The notes below the pieces were generated by a model. It had not been told where the DNA came from. It was given only the letters and a program-made list of their open reading frames with translations, and did not search any database. From assembly GCA_012728415.1 (NCBI GenBank), contig JAAYFD010000032.1:59512-123511 (forward strand): 64,000 nucleotides of DNA, in the 5' to 3' direction. The position numbers and the translations under genes are program-made. This document shows positions 1 to 11,262 of this stretch, piece by piece. The stretch is from Gammaproteobacteria bacterium. GTDB taxonomy: Bacteria > Pseudomonadota > Gammaproteobacteria > Pseudomonadales > Pseudomonadaceae. Positions within the stretch are counted from its first letter, which is position 1. The number at the start of each line of letters is the position of its first letter.

Positions 1-53
1 AGGTCAATATGATGTTGTACATGTGCATCCGTCATACTGTTAAGTGCCCCATA

Positions 54-995
54 TCAATTACTTGGCAAAGCCTGCATCCCCACCCAGTGGCGGGCGAACT
101 GTTCGGCACAGCGGCCGTTGCGGTTACCCCGTGCCTGAGCCCAGCGAATAGCCTGCTTCTCAAGCTCTTCGTCGCGCTGCCAACTCATTTTTTGCTGCGC
201 TGCATAATGACTAACCCAGTGGCAGACCACATCCAGATAGTGGTCCTGGCTAAAAGCATAAAATGACAACCACAGACCAAACCGGTCAGACAGGGCTATT
301 TTGTCTTCCACTGCCTCGCCCGGATGCAGTTCGCCATTGTCACCGCGCTGCCAGTCACGGTTGTCGCTCATGTATTCTGGCAAAAGATGACGCCGGTTCG
401 AGGTTGCATAGAGCACCACATTATCCGGTGCCTGTTCCAGCGAACCGTCAAGAACACTTTTCAACAACCGGTAATCACCCTCTCCGGCCTCGAACGACAG
501 GTCGTCACAAAACACTATAAACCGTTGTGGCAAGCCGGCCAGCGCAGCGACAATCAGCGGCAGTTCAGCCAAGTCATTGCGCTCGACCTCAACAAGACGC
601 AACCCCTGCCCGGCGTATTCAGACAGAATTGCCCGCACCAGCGAAGACTTTCCTGTACCTCGGGCGCCCCACATCAGGGCATGATTACAGGGCAACCCCT
701 GTAAAAACTGCCTGGTGTTGGCCAGCAGCAGGTCGCGCTGACGCTCAATGCCCAGCAAGTCACCCAGCTTGAGCCTGGAACGCACCTCGACCGGACGTAA
801 ATAGCCCGCGCGCGGACTGCTGACCCAGCGTGCTGCCAGCTGCCTGTTCCAGTCCAGAGGTGGATGGCGCTCCGGCAGCAAGGGCTCAAGTCGGTCGAGG
901 GTCTGGATCGCCCGCTGTAAAAAAACTTCCATTGAATTTTGCACTCTGGCCTCCCCGGTTTTGCGGTGCAAGGAATCCCGCACCAGCGCAAGCAT
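54..995 (-). CDS. DUF815-family AAA ATPase
   Basis: Walker A MWGARGTGKSSLVRA, Walker B-like RFIVFCDDLSFE; start chosen at MLALVRDSL, because the upstream part of the 643-aa ORF is antisense to the aminotransferase. Confidence 0.85.
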   Translation of the reverse strand: MLALVRDSLHRKTGEARVQNSMEVFLQRAIQTLDRLEPLLPERHPPLDWNRQLAARWVSSPRAGYLRPVEVRSRLKLGDLLGIERQRDLLLANTRQFLQGLPCNHALMWGARGTGKSSLVRAILSEYAGQGLRLVEVERNDLAELPLIVAALAGLPQRFIVFCDDLSFEAGEGDYRLLKSVLDGSLEQAPDNVVLYATSNRRHLLPEYMSDNRDWQRGDNGELHPGEAVEDKIALSDRFGLWLSFYAFSQDHYLDVVCHWVSHYAAQQKMSWQRDEELEKQAIRWAQARGNRNGRCAEQFARHWVGMQALPSN

Positions 996-1106
996 TATCC
1001 GATAAAAGCTGGCATTATAGACGAGGTAGCCGAGCGCTGCGGGCCTGTCTGTGTACCCCCGCTGGCGACCAATCTGTATACCCACCTTATTTGCGGGACA
1101 TTTCTC

Positions 1107-2318
1107 ATGCAGTTCACCAAATCCAACAAACTGGCCAACGTCTGTTATGACATTCGCGGGCCGGTCATGAAGCATGCCAAGCGCCTGGAGGACGAAGGCC
1201 AGCGTGTAATCAAACTCAATATCGGCAACCCGGCCCCTTTCGGCTTTGAGGCGCCCGAAGAAATTCTGCAAGATGTCATCCGCAACCTGCCAACTGCGCA
1301 GGGCTACAGCGATTCCAAAGGCCTGTTCAGCGCCCGCAAAGCAGTCATGCACTATTGCCAGCAAATGAACATCGACGGTGTCGGCATCGAAGACATCTAC
1401 CTGGGTAACGGTGTCTCCGAGCTGATCGTGATGTCTTTGCAGGCAATGCTCAATAACGGCGACGAGGTACTGATTCCGGCGCCCGACTATCCACTGTGGA
1501 CCGCTGCCTGCACCCTGGCCGGCGGCAAGCCAGTGCACTACCTGTGTGATGAGCAGGCCGGCTGGTTCCCTGACCTGGACGATATCCGCAGCAAGATCAC
1601 GTCCAACACCAAGGCCATCCTGATCATCAACCCCAACAACCCGACAGGTGCAGTCTATTCTGAAGAACTGCTGCAGGAAATTGTTGAAATCGCCCGCCAG
1701 CACAACCTGATCGTGCTGTCCGACGAAATTTACGACAAAATTCTCTACGACGGTGCCAGGCATACCTGTATTGCCTCGCTGGCCGACGACCTGCTGTTTT
1801 TGACATTTAATGGCCTGTCCAAGTCTTATCGGGTAGCCGGTTTCCGCTCTGGCTGGCTGATTGTTTCCGGTGCCAAAGCCCGTGCCCAGGGCTATATTGA
1901 AGGTCTCGACATACTGGCCAACATGCGCCTGTGCGCCAATGTGCCCTCCCAGCATGCAATCCAGACTGCGCTGGGCGGCTACCAAAGCATCAATGATCTG
2001 GTACTACCCAATGGCCGCCTGCTGGAGCAGCGCAACCGTGCCTGGGAACTGCTTAACGACATTCCCGGTATCAGCTGTGTAAAACCCATGGGTGCCCTCT
2101 ACGCCTTCCCGCGCATTGACCCGAAGGTTTGCCCGATCCATAACGACGAAAAGTTCGTGCTGGACCTGCTATTGCAAGAAAAGCTGCTGGTGGTCCAGGG
2201 CACCGCATTCAACTGGCCATGGCCCGATCACTTTCGGGTGGTTACCCTGCCACGGACCGAAGACCTGGAAGTGGCCATCGGCCGTATCGGCAACTTCATG
2301 AAGACCTATCGCCAATAG
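1107..2318 (+). CDS. alaA: PLP-dependent aminotransferase (alanine aminotransferase AlaA-like)
   Basis: INPNNPTGAVYS and LSKSYRVAGFRSGW PLP-lysine motif; start at MQFTKSNKLANVCYDIRGPV. Confidence 0.85.
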   Translation: MQFTKSNKLANVCYDIRGPVMKHAKRLEDEGQRVIKLNIGNPAPFGFEAPEEILQDVIRNLPTAQGYSDSKGLFSARKAVMHYCQQMNIDGVGIEDIYLGNGVSELIVMSLQAMLNNGDEVLIPAPDYPLWTAACTLAGGKPVHYLCDEQAGWFPDLDDIRSKITSNTKAILIINPNNPTGAVYSEELLQEIVEIARQHNLIVLSDEIYDKILYDGARHTCIASLADDLLFLTFNGLSKSYRVAGFRSGWLIVSGAKARAQGYIEGLDILANMRLCANVPSQHAIQTALGGYQSINDLVLPNGRLLEQRNRAWELLNDIPGISCVKPMGALYAFPRIDPKVCPIHNDEKFVLDLLLQEKLLVVQGTAFNWPWPDHFRVVTLPRTEDLEVAIGRIGNFMKTYRQ

Positions 2319-2326
2319 CAGCCAGC

Positions 2327-2752
2327 ATGGATCTGCACATTGACGACTTCTACCGTGACGCGGCACTGGGGCTGGTCAAGCTATACCAGTCCTTTCCGCG
2401 CCCCGTCACCCTTTACCTGGATGACATGGTCGGCATTCTCCCGGCGGATGAGGTCGGCCTGCCGCATCCGCGCCAGCAGCACTGCCTGGCAACCTTGCTC
2501 TGGCTGGCCAATGAAGGCTACCTCCGCCATCTTGGCACACTGGGCTATGAAGCTCTTGACCAGGCCGAGCTGAGCGAAAAAGCCTTTGTTCGGCTGTCCA
2601 GCTGCAATCACCCGTTCAACGATTTCCCAGCCGATACTCCGGCCAGCATCCAGCGCGCCAGCGGCAGCATGGCCCAGCAGCTGCGGCGACATTTGCAGTC
2701 CCGCAACAGCGAAGCCCTGATTGCTGTCATGCAGTATTTTTTCCAGATGTAG
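2327..2752 (+). CDS. conserved hypothetical protein
   Basis: intact ORF MDLHIDDFYRDAALGLVKLYQSFPRP immediately downstream of alaA. Confidence 0.65.
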   Translation: MDLHIDDFYRDAALGLVKLYQSFPRPVTLYLDDMVGILPADEVGLPHPRQQHCLATLLWLANEGYLRHLGTLGYEALDQAELSEKAFVRLSSCNHPFNDFPADTPASIQRASGSMAQQLRRHLQSRNSEALIAVMQYFFQM

Positions 2753-2934
2753 ATCCCGGCTAACGCCTTTCATGCAATGCCGGAACAGGTCCCTGTTGCA
2801 CGAGCCAGCTCCGCTGGCCATTCCTAAAATATTTTGCAACAATCCTGTAATCCAGTCTGGCAAAAACTCTTGAATATCGCCCGGCTACACACCATATAAT
2901 CACGACCCTTTATAAAACTGGAGCTCTACGCATC

Positions 2935-3810
2935 ATGATGCGCATCTTACTTTTTCTTGCCACCAACGTTGCCGTACTTATTGTTGCCAGCATCGTCCTC
3001 AGCCTGCTCGGTATCGACAACTACACCGGGCAAAGCAACACCGAGCTGCTGGTAATCTGTGCCGTATTCGGCTTCACCGGTTCGTTTATCTCCCTGTTCA
3101 TGTCCAAGTGGATGGCAAAAAAATCCACGGGCACCCAGGTGATTGACCAGCCACGTACCCACAACGAACAATGGCTGATCAACACCGTACAGCGACTGGC
3201 CAACGACGCCGGTATCGGCATGCCTGAAGTCGGCATTTTTCCTGCCTACGAAGCCAACGCCTTCGCCACCGGCTGGAACCGGAACAACTCACTCGTTGCC
3301 GTCAGCCAGGGCCTGCTTGAACGCTTTTCTCCGGAAGAAGTAGAGGCTGTACTGGCCCACGAAATAGGGCACGTCGCCAATGGCGACATGGTTACCCTGA
3401 CCCTGATCCAGGGCGTGGTAAACACCTTCGTCATGTTCTTTGCCCGCATCTTTGGCAATTTTGTCGACAAAGCAATCCTGAAAAATGAAGATGGCCCAGG
3501 TATCGGCTATTTTGTCGCCACCATCTTTGCCCAATTGGTACTGGGCATTCTGGCCAGCATTATCGTAATGTGGTTCTCCCGCCGCCGCGAGTTCCGCGCC
3601 GATGAAGCCGGTGCCAGGCTGGCCGGCACTGGTGCCATGATCAGCGCGCTGCGCCGCCTGCAGGTCGAGTCAGGCCAAGTCGAGTCACAAATGCCCGACA
3701 GCATGGCTGCCTTTGGCATCAGCAGCGGCTTCAAACAGGGCGTCGCCAGCCTTCTGATGAGCCACCCGCCACTGGAGCAACGTATCGCGGCCTTGCAACA
3801 ACGCAGCTAA
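2935..3810 (+). CDS. htpX: protease HtpX (M48 membrane metalloprotease)
   Basis: [11 protein letters not shown] zinc motif; N-terminal TM segments; [17 protein letters not shown]. Confidence 0.95.
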   Translation: MMRILLFLATNVAVLIVASIVLSLLGIDNYTGQSNTELLVICAVFGFTGSFISLFMSKWMAKKSTGTQVIDQPRTHNEQWLINTVQRLANDAGIGMPEVGIFPAYEANAFATGWNRNNSLVAVSQGLLERFSPEEVEAVLAHEIGHVANGDMVTLTLIQGVVNTFVMFFARIFGNFVDKAILKNEDGPGIGYFVATIFAQLVLGILASIIVMWFSRRREFRADEAGARLAGTGAMISALRRLQVESGQVESQMPDSMAAFGISSGFKQGVASLLMSHPPLEQRIAALQQRS

Positions 3811-3824
3811 GCATCCAGCTTATA

Positions 3825-3862
3825 AAAACAACCGCGCCAGCTTTCTGGACGCGGTTGTTTTA
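3825..3862. terminator. bidirectional intrinsic terminator between htpX and the SBP gene
   Basis: AAACAACCGCG-ccagctttctgga-CGCGGTTGTTT stem with flanking A/T tracts. Confidence 0.8.
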
Positions 3863-3887
3863 TTTTCTGCAGCTGCCACCAGGACGC

Positions 3888-4613
3888 TCAGCTGTCAGCT
3901 TGCAGCGCAGCAGCCAGACGTTGAAGCAGCGCGGCATCCTTGCACGCCGAATTGTTGCTGATCGCCAGATAACGGGGGCTTGCCTGTACCGGCCGGGTCA
4001 GATGCTCAATATCAGAAGCAGCCTGCGCCTGCATCAGCAAGCTATTGATCAACTCGCGGTCGGCCACCAAAAAATCGATCGTACCCTTCAGCAACGCAAC
4101 CAGTGCCATGGCCGGACTGTCCAGTTCATGCATTGCCTCAAGCTCAAGGTGCGGCTGCAGCCCGGTCAGGCTCCCCGTGACGCGCTGTTGCAACCAAAAC
4201 CCGCCGCGCAAGCCGTTAAGCTGTGGCCAATGTTCCAGGCTGACCACTTCGCCACTGCGCAGCCAGATCAATTGTTCATGCTGCCACAAGGGGGGTAGCA
4301 AAGGGTGGGCCATTGTTTGTTGCAGGCGCTCCAGTCCGGCACCCAACCACAGGTCCAGCACCCCGGAAGCAAACTCTTGTGCACTGTCTTCACCATATTC
4401 GTGCACATGCAATTGCAACTCGCCGATCCTTTGCAACTGCTCCACCTCCTGTTCGGGGGATTTGCCGGCAGGCCACTGCACATCAGGCTCAACCACCAGA
4501 TGAAGTTGTTCACACGCGGACGGCTCTGGTACATCTGCCAGCGCGGCTGCCACCAGCCCACTCCATAAAAGAAAAATTCGTATTCCCATCCGGCCACCTG
4601 CCTGCACAAACAC
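3888..4613 (-). CDS. periplasmic substrate-binding (SBP_bac_3-like) protein
   Basis: signal peptide and overall SBP-like composition; weak motifs. Confidence 0.55.
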   Translation of the reverse strand: MFVQAGGRMGIRIFLLWSGLVAAALADVPEPSACEQLHLVVEPDVQWPAGKSPEQEVEQLQRIGELQLHVHEYGEDSAQEFASGVLDLWLGAGLERLQQTMAHPLLPPLWQHEQLIWLRSGEVVSLEHWPQLNGLRGGFWLQQRVTGSLTGLQPHLELEAMHELDSPAMALVALLKGTIDFLVADRELINSLLMQAQAASDIEHLTRPVQASPRYLAISNNSACKDAALLQRLAAALQADS

Positions 4614-4856
4614 CCGTTAAATATAGCGGATTTTGCACGCCGGCAGACAACGGTAATGTTTTGCAGCACCACTTGCCCGGTACCGGACACTCTGGCCTTT
4701 CTCCAGCGCTGCTACAGAAGGGGGTTTCCAACAAGAGGAAACCGCAACCTGTTAAAATGCCGTCTTCGGTAGAGACAACAGACCGAATACCGTGCCCGGG
4801 GGAGCACGCGGACTCACGACACAAACAATAAACAATAAACAATTGAGGTATTCCAC

Positions 4857-6038
4857 ATGCAGGACGTAGTCATTGTTGCCGCAACCCGTACCGCCATCGG
4901 CAGTTTCCAGGGGTCTCTGGCCAGTATCCCCGCCGAGGAGCTCGGCGCCACCGTCATCCACAGTCTGCTGGAGCAAAGCGGTGTGGCCGCCAGCGAAGTG
5001 GATGAAGTCATTATGGGACAGGTGCTCACTGCCGGCAGCGGTCAGAATCCGGCCCGCCAGGCTGCAATCAAAGCCGGCCTGCCAGTACAAACCCCTGCCC
5101 TGACCCTCAACAAGGTATGCGGTTCGGGCCTCAAGGCTTTGCACCTGGCAACCCAGGCCATCCGCTGTGGTGACGCCGAAGTAGTCATTGCCGGCGGCCA
5201 GGAAAACATGAGCCTGTCACCCTATGTGCTGCCCAGGGCCCGTACCGGCCTGCGCATGGGCCATGCCCAGCTGCAGGACAGCATGATCATTGACGGCTTG
5301 TGGGATGCCTTCAACGATTACCACATGGGCATAACCGCCGAAAACCTGGCCGAACGTTACCGCATCAGCCGTGAAGAACAGGACGCCTTTGCCGCCGCCT
5401 CCCAGCACAAAGCCTGTCAGGCACTGGAAGCCAATCGCTTTGCCAGCGAAATCACGCCGGTCAGCGTACCCCAGCGCAAGGGCGATCCGCTGGTGTTCGA
5501 GCGTGACGAACAGCCCCGTGCCGGCACCACCGCCGAAAACCTGGGCAAGCTGCGCCCTGCTTTCAAAAAAGACGGCAGCGTCACCGCCGGCAATGCCTCT
5601 ACCCTCAACGATGGCGCTGCTGCGGTCCTGCTGATGAGTGCCAGCAAGGCCAGCACGCTCGGTCTAACCGTCATGGCCAAGGTTGTCGCCTGCTCCAGCG
5701 CTGGTGTCGAACCGGAATTCATGGGTACCGGCCCCGTTCCGGCCACCCGCAAGTGTCTGGAGAAGGCTGGCTGGCACCACAATCAACTGGACCTGATCGA
5801 GGCCAACGAAGCCTTTGCCGCGCAGGCCATCTCTGTCAACCGTGAACTGGGCTGGGATACCGCCATCATTAACGTCAATGGAGGTGCCATTGCCCTTGGC
5901 CACCCGATCGGCGCTTCCGGTTGCCGCATTCTGGTTTCACTGGTGCACGAAATGCAGCGCCGTGATGCCAAAAAAGGCCTGGCTACCCTCTGTATTGGTG
6001 GCGGCCAGGGGGTCGCCATGGCCATTGAGCGGGACTGA
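4857..6038 (+). CDS. atoB: acetyl-CoA C-acetyltransferase (thiolase)
   Basis: [12 protein letters not shown] active-site Cys, [30 protein letters not shown]. Confidence 0.93.
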   Translation: MQDVVIVAATRTAIGSFQGSLASIPAEELGATVIHSLLEQSGVAASEVDEVIMGQVLTAGSGQNPARQAAIKAGLPVQTPALTLNKVCGSGLKALHLATQAIRCGDAEVVIAGGQENMSLSPYVLPRARTGLRMGHAQLQDSMIIDGLWDAFNDYHMGITAENLAERYRISREEQDAFAAASQHKACQALEANRFASEITPVSVPQRKGDPLVFERDEQPRAGTTAENLGKLRPAFKKDGSVTAGNASTLNDGAAAVLLMSASKASTLGLTVMAKVVACSSAGVEPEFMGTGPVPATRKCLEKAGWHHNQLDLIEANEAFAAQAISVNRELGWDTAIINVNGGAIALGHPIGASGCRILVSLVHEMQRRDAKKGLATLCIGGGQGVAMAIERD

Positions 6039-6186
6039 TTTTGCATCCGATGACAGCTGTACCTTGACAGCTGGTCAGTGTATCAGACACAAATAACCAG
6101 GCCGGGCTATTTTCAATCCTTTCTGGCCCGGCAAATGTACAAATACCGGCAGCATGATAACGGCATCAACGTACTGCACATAACGA

Positions 6187-6212
6187 AAAACCCGCCAGTT
6201 GGCGGGTTTTTC
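6187..6212. terminator. bidirectional intrinsic terminator
   Basis: AAAAACCCGCCAgttGGCGGGTTTTT between convergent atoB and etfA. Confidence 0.8.
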
Positions 6213-6240
6213 GTACAGGTTGCCTGAATTATAAGCCTGC

Positions 6241-7170
6241 TTATAAAGCAGCATCCAGCTGCGGTATTACATCAAACAGGTCAGCTACCAGGCCGTAATC
6301 GGCCACCTGGAAGATCGGTGCATCCTCGTCCTTGTTGATCGCCACAATCACCTTGGAGCCGCTCATGCCGGCCAGGTGCTGGATGGCGCCGGAAATGCCG
6401 ACAGCAATGTACAGGTCAGGCGCAACAATCTTGCCCGTTTGACCCACCTGCAGGTCATTAGGAACAAAACCGGCATCAACCGCAGCACGGGATGCGCCCA
6501 CTGCTGCACCCAGCTTGTCTGCCAGCTGGTACAGCATGTCGAAGTTCTCGCCATTCCCCATGCCACGGCCGCCAGATATCACCACACGGGCTGAGGTCAG
6601 GTCGGGACGGTCGGACTGGGCCAGCTCCTCACCAACAAAGCTGGAAATACCAGCATCGGCACCGGCCGCGATGTTTTCAACTGTGGCTGAACCCCCTTCG
6701 GCTGCCGCCGCATCAAAACCGGTACCACGCACGGTGATGACCTTGATGGCAGCACTGGACTGCACGGTGGCAATGGCATTGCCGGCGTAGATTGGACGCT
6801 TGAAGGTATCGGCGCTTTCTACCGCAATAATTTCAGAAATCTGGTCAGTATCCAGCAGCGCAGCCACACGGGGCAACAGGTTCTTGCCTGTGGTGGTGGC
6901 TGACGCCAGCACATGGCTGTAGTTCTTGCCCTGATCGGCCACCAGCGGAGCAACGTTTTCCGGCAGCTGGTGTTCATAGGCCGCATCATCCGCAATCAGC
7001 ACCTTGGCCACACCGTCAATGTTTGCCGCCGCCTCGGCAGCCGCTGCACAGCCTGCACCGGCAACCAGCACATGAATGTCGCCGCCAATGGCCTTCGCCG
7101 CCGTGACGGTGTTCAGGGTTGCTGCACCCAGCGCAGCGTTGGAGTGTTCAGCAATAACCAGAATAGCCAT
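6241..7170 (-). CDS. etfA: electron transfer flavoprotein alpha subunit
   Basis: [12 protein letters not shown] and C-terminal FAD-binding [13 protein letters not shown]. Confidence 0.95.
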   Translation of the reverse strand: MAILVIAEHSNAALGAATLNTVTAAKAIGGDIHVLVAGAGCAAAAEAAANIDGVAKVLIADDAAYEHQLPENVAPLVADQGKNYSHVLASATTTGKNLLPRVAALLDTDQISEIIAVESADTFKRPIYAGNAIATVQSSAAIKVITVRGTGFDAAAAEGGSATVENIAAGADAGISSFVGEELAQSDRPDLTSARVVISGGRGMGNGENFDMLYQLADKLGAAVGASRAAVDAGFVPNDLQVGQTGKIVAPDLYIAVGISGAIQHLAGMSGSKVIVAINKDEDAPIFQVADYGLVADLFDVIPQLDAAL

Positions 7171-7919
7171 TAAATCACCTTCGCTTCGTTTTTCAGTTTC
7201 TCGACCAGCTCAGCCACATCGGCCACCTTGATGCCTGCGCTACGCTGGGCCGGAGCCTCAACCTTCAGTGTGGTCAGGGTGGAAGCCACCGTCACACCCA
7301 GATCGGCAGGACTGACGGTCTCCAATGGCTTTTTCTTGGCCTTCATGATGTCCGGCAGCTTGGCATAACGTGGCTCGTTCAGGCGCAGGTCGGTGGTAAC
7401 AATGGCTGGCAGTTTCAGACCAACAGTTTGCAGGCCACCGTCAATTTCACGGGTCACATTGACCGTATCACCCTCTACTTCCACTTTGGACGCAAAGGTG
7501 CCCTGCGGATAACCGGTCAGTGCACCCAGCATCTGGCCGGTCTGGTTGTTGTCGGTATCAATGGCCTGCTTGCCCAGCATGACCAGGCCCGGCTGCTCCT
7601 TGTCAACCAGCGCCTTGAGCAGCTTGGCCACACTTAGCGAGCTGACCTCGCCGTCCTGTTCAACCAGGATGGCACGGTCGGCACCCAGTGCCAGCGCAGT
7701 ACGCAGCTGTTCCTGGGCAGCGGAAGGACCTACGGATACGGCGATCACTTCACTGGCGACGCCTTTTTCCTTCAGGCGGATGGCTTCTTCCACACCGATT
7801 TCACAGAAGGGGTTCATGGACATTTTTACGTTGGCCAGTTCCACGCCGGTATTGTCCGCCTTTACGCGCACCTTTACGTTGTGGTCAACCACTCGTTTGA
7901 CAGCTACTAGAATCTTCAT
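7170..7919 (-). CDS. etfB: electron transfer flavoprotein beta subunit
   Basis: [20 protein letters not shown]; overlaps etfA start (TAATG). Confidence 0.95.
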   Translation of the reverse strand: MKILVAVKRVVDHNVKVRVKADNTGVELANVKMSMNPFCEIGVEEAIRLKEKGVASEVIAVSVGPSAAQEQLRTALALGADRAILVEQDGEVSSLSVAKLLKALVDKEQPGLVMLGKQAIDTDNNQTGQMLGALTGYPQGTFASKVEVEGDTVNVTREIDGGLQTVGLKLPAIVTTDLRLNEPRYAKLPDIMKAKKKPLETVSPADLGVTVASTLTTLKVEAPAQRSAGIKVADVAELVEKLKNEAKVI

Positions 7920-8225
7920 GGATTCCTCGTTATCTCCGGTGAATAAAAAACCGTCAAGGCAAGCCAGGACAGTGATACAGGGCTGCACAAGGCCAGCCGC
8001 CGCAGACACAAAACGCCTGCTATCTTGAACGCAACCTGATATGCGGTCAATACGGGAGCAATCAGTCACTGCTCCTGCGGGACAACATCTTGCAATGAAA
8101 CCGCCGACTCGGACTTGCCATGCTACGAAGCCGGCTATCAGGGAAAATCATTGTATTTGTTGGTTCCGGCCGATTTTGCATGCCGATGGCACGACTGTCG
8201 ACCGAAGGTTCCCTGCCGCTGATTC

Positions 8226-8260
8226 TAAACAGGTTTGAAAAAAATTCAAACGATCGTTTG
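8226..8260. promoter_or_regulatory. tandem PsrA-like operator candidates in the etfBA / ETF-QO divergent region
   Basis: CAAACGATCGTTTG (8247-8260) matches (G/C)AAAC-N4-GTTT(G/C); weaker TAAAC-AG-GTTTG at 8226-8237. Confidence 0.5.
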
Positions 8261-8362
8261 CATTGGCCGTTTCGCCCGTGGTAGTTATAATGCCCAGCGC
8301 TGTCCCGCACACCGGTTCAGCCACCTACAATAAATAAAAGCCGTACACCGAGGAGATAGCCT

Positions 8363-10018
8363 GTGGAACGCGAATTTATGGATTTCGATGTCGTCATCGT
8401 TGGCGCCGGCCCTGCCGGACTCTCCGCCGCCTGCCGACTCAAGCAAAAAGCTGCCGCAGCCGGCCAGGAGCTTAGCGTCTGTGTCGTTGAAAAAGGCTCT
8501 GAAGTGGGCGCCCACAGCCTGTCAGGTGCAGTATTCGAAACCCGTGCCCTGGACGAGCTGTTTCCCGACTGGAAAGAACTCGGTGCCCCTCTGAACACTC
8601 CGGTAACCGGTGACGACATCTACTTGTTCACCGGTCCCGACAAGGCCCGCAAGATTCCCGGCTTCTTTGTGCCTAAAACCATGCACAACGAAGGCAATTA
8701 CATCATATCCCTTGGCAACCTCTGCCGCTGGCTGGCCGAGCAGGCAGAAAACCTCGGTGTCGAAATTTATCCCGGCTTTGCTGCCCAGGATGCCCTGATC
8801 AATGACGAGGGTGCGGTCTATGGCATTCTGACCGGCGACATGGGCGTTGACCGTGACGGCAATCCGAAAGACGGCATGTACACTCCCGGCATGGAGCTGC
8901 GCGCCAAGTACACCCTGTTTGCTGAAGGCTGTCGCGGCCATATCGGCAAGCGCCTGCTGGCCCGCTACGAGCTGGACAAGGGTTGTGATCCGCAGCACTA
9001 CGGCCTGGGCATCAAGGAGCTGTGGGACATCGACCCGGCCAAGCATCAGCCTGGTCTGGTAATTCATACTGCCGGCTGGCCGCTGGACAATGACAACCCG
9101 GGCGGCTCATTCCTGTATCATCTGGAAAACAACCAGGTGGCCGTCGGCCTGATTGTCGATCTGTCCTACAGCAACCCGCACCTGTCACCTTTTGAAGAAT
9201 TCCAGCGTTACAAGCACCACCCCGTGATCAAGCAGTATCTGGAGGGCGGCACCCGTGTTGCCTACGGTGCCCGCGCCATCACCAAGGGCGGCTTCAACTC
9301 GGTACCCAAAATGGTCTTCCCCGGCGGCGCCCTGATCGGTTGCGACCTGGGCACGCTGAATTTCGCCAAGATCAAAGGCAATCACACCGCAATGAAATCC
9401 GGCATGCTGGCAGCGGAAGCAGCGGCTGATGCCCTGCTCGCCGGTGGCGAAGGTGGCGACGAGCTGACCGCCTACACCGAAGGCTACAAAAGCAGCTGGC
9501 TGTACGACGAGCTGTATCGTAGCCGCAACTTCGGCCCGGCCATTCACAAGTTCGGCGCTACTTTGGGTGGAGCTTTCAACTACATTGATCAAAATATTTT
9601 TGGCGGCAAAATTCCGCTCACCCTGCGTGACACCACGCCCGATCACGCCACCCTGAAAAAAGTCAACGAAGCGCCAAAAATCGACTATCCAAAACCTGAC
9701 GGCAAGCTCAGCTTCGACCGCTTAAGCTCGGTTTTCCTGTCCAACACCGCACACGAAGCCAACCAGCCAGTACACCTGGTGTTGAAAGATCCAGCCATTT
9801 CGATCGAAAAACACCTGCCCCTGTATGATGAGCCGGCACAACGCTACTGCCCGGCGGGTGTCTATGAAATCGTGGAGGCCGACGAGGGCGGCAAGCGGAT
9901 CCAGATCAATGCTGAAAACTGCGTGCACTGCAAGACTTGCGATATCAAGGATCCGTCACAAAACATCACCTGGGTAGCCCCTGAAGGCGGCGGCGGCCCA
10001 AACTATCCCAACATGTAA
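8363..10018 (+). CDS. etfD: electron transfer flavoprotein-ubiquinone oxidoreductase
   Basis: GAGPAGLSAACRLKQ FAD motif; C-terminal 4Fe-4S NCVHCKTCDIKDP. Confidence 0.95.
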   Translation: MEREFMDFDVVIVGAGPAGLSAACRLKQKAAAAGQELSVCVVEKGSEVGAHSLSGAVFETRALDELFPDWKELGAPLNTPVTGDDIYLFTGPDKARKIPGFFVPKTMHNEGNYIISLGNLCRWLAEQAENLGVEIYPGFAAQDALINDEGAVYGILTGDMGVDRDGNPKDGMYTPGMELRAKYTLFAEGCRGHIGKRLLARYELDKGCDPQHYGLGIKELWDIDPAKHQPGLVIHTAGWPLDNDNPGGSFLYHLENNQVAVGLIVDLSYSNPHLSPFEEFQRYKHHPVIKQYLEGGTRVAYGARAITKGGFNSVPKMVFPGGALIGCDLGTLNFAKIKGNHTAMKSGMLAAEAAADALLAGGEGGDELTAYTEGYKSSWLYDELYRSRNFGPAIHKFGATLGGAFNYIDQNIFGGKIPLTLRDTTPDHATLKKVNEAPKIDYPKPDGKLSFDRLSSVFLSNTAHEANQPVHLVLKDPAISIEKHLPLYDEPAQRYCPAGVYEIVEADEGGKRIQINAENCVHCKTCDIKDPSQNITWVAPEGGGGPNYPNM

Positions 10019-10027
10019 AGCCAAGCC

Positions 10028-10052
10028 AAAGCCCTCCTTCCGAGGGCTTTTT
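10028..10052 (+). terminator. intrinsic terminator
   Basis: AAAGCCCTCcttccGAGGGCTTTTT. Confidence 0.8.
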
Positions 10053-10134
10053 GTTGCCCGGGTGAAATTCGGCCACTGCGAAAATAGCGAAAATGCATGA
10101 CAGTCTGTCGCATCAATAACAAAAACGCATAAAT

Positions 10135-10160
10135 GAATTCAAATTGATTCTTTTGAATTC
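10135..10160. promoter_or_regulatory. inverted repeat upstream of sbp
   Basis: GAATTCAAA-N8-TTTGAATTC, perfect 9-bp arms. Confidence 0.45.
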
Positions 10161-10214
10161 TAAGCGGCTTTGCCTAAACTCTGCTTTTTACACCCCCCTA
10201 CCGGAGTTGAAACC

Positions 10215-11207
10215 ATGAAACCACTGTTGGCAGCCTCCTTCACCGCACTGCTTGCACTGAGCCAGTCGCTCAGTGCCGCTCCGCTGCTGAATGTCTCCTA
10301 TGACGTCATGCGCGACTTCTACAAAGACTACAACCCGTTATTCCAGAAGCACTGGCACGAGCAGGGTAACAAGCCGGTTCAGCTGCAGATGTCACACGGA
10401 GCCTCTAGCAAACAGGCCCGCTCAGTCATTGATGGCCTGCCCGCTGATGTCATCACCATGAACATGGCCACCGACATACATGCCCTGTACGAACACGGCA
10501 AGCTGATTCCGGAGAACTGGGCCACACGTCTCCCGGACAACAGCGCACCGTTTACTTCAGCAACGGTATTGATTGTCCGCAAGGGTAACCCCAAAAACAT
10601 CCAGGACTGGCCCGACCTTCTCCGCGAGGATGTAGAAGTCATTATTCCCAACCCGAAAACATCCGGCAATGGTCGTTACAGCTATCTGTCGGCCTGGGCC
10701 TATGTATTGAAAAACGGCGGCTCGGAAGAAGAAGCCCGCAACTTTGTCACCAAACTGTTTGCCCAGGTACCTGTCATGGACACAGGCGGCCGTGGCGCCA
10801 CCAGCACCTTTATGCAAAACCAGATCGGAGATGCACTGGTGACCTTCGAAAACGAAGCCGTGATGATTGCCCGTGAATTCGATGCCGGCTCCTTCGAGGT
10901 GGTGTATCCAAGCGTCAGCGCCCAGGCCGAACCGCCCGTGAGCATAGTTGACAAGGTGGTTGACCGCAAAGGTACCCGCGAGCTGGCACAGGCCTACCTG
11001 GAATACCTGTGGTCCGATGAAGCACAACGGATTGCTGCGAAAAATCACCTGCGCCCACGCAACGCAAAAATCCTCGCAGAATTTGCTGACCGTTTTCCTG
11101 CCGTAGACTTCATGCCCGTAGAAGAAACATTCGGCAACTGGGCACACATCCAGCAAGTCCACTTCAATGATGGCGGAGTTTTCGATCAAATTTACTCTGC
11201 CCGATAA
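10215..11207 (+). CDS. sbp: sulfate/thiosulfate ABC transporter substrate-binding protein
   Basis: LLNVSYDVMRDFYKDYNPLF, QSHGASSKQARSVIDGLPADVITMN-like, NPKTSGNGRYSYLSAW. Confidence 0.92.
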   Translation: MKPLLAASFTALLALSQSLSAAPLLNVSYDVMRDFYKDYNPLFQKHWHEQGNKPVQLQMSHGASSKQARSVIDGLPADVITMNMATDIHALYEHGKLIPENWATRLPDNSAPFTSATVLIVRKGNPKNIQDWPDLLREDVEVIIPNPKTSGNGRYSYLSAWAYVLKNGGSEEEARNFVTKLFAQVPVMDTGGRGATSTFMQNQIGDALVTFENEAVMIAREFDAGSFEVVYPSVSAQAEPPVSIVDKVVDRKGTRELAQAYLEYLWSDEAQRIAAKNHLRPRNAKILAEFADRFPAVDFMPVEETFGNWAHIQQVHFNDGGVFDQIYSAR

Positions 11208-11210
11208 TCA

Positions 11211-11250
11211 AAAAACCCCGGCCCAACTCAGAGTTGTGACCGGGGTTTTC
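11211..11250. terminator. bidirectional terminator between sbp and fur
   Basis: AAAACCCCGG...CCGGGGTTTT. Confidence 0.75.
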
Positions 11251-11262
11251 ATACCTGGCAGC

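Noticed and set aside
996-1985. N-terminal half of the 643-aa minus-strand ORF
   Set aside because: Antisense to the aminotransferase gene; real DUF815 start placed at 995.
4820-4850. ACAATAAACAATAAACAATT tandem before the thiolase gene
   Set aside because: Short A/T-rich slippage in a promoter/leader; no further support for function.
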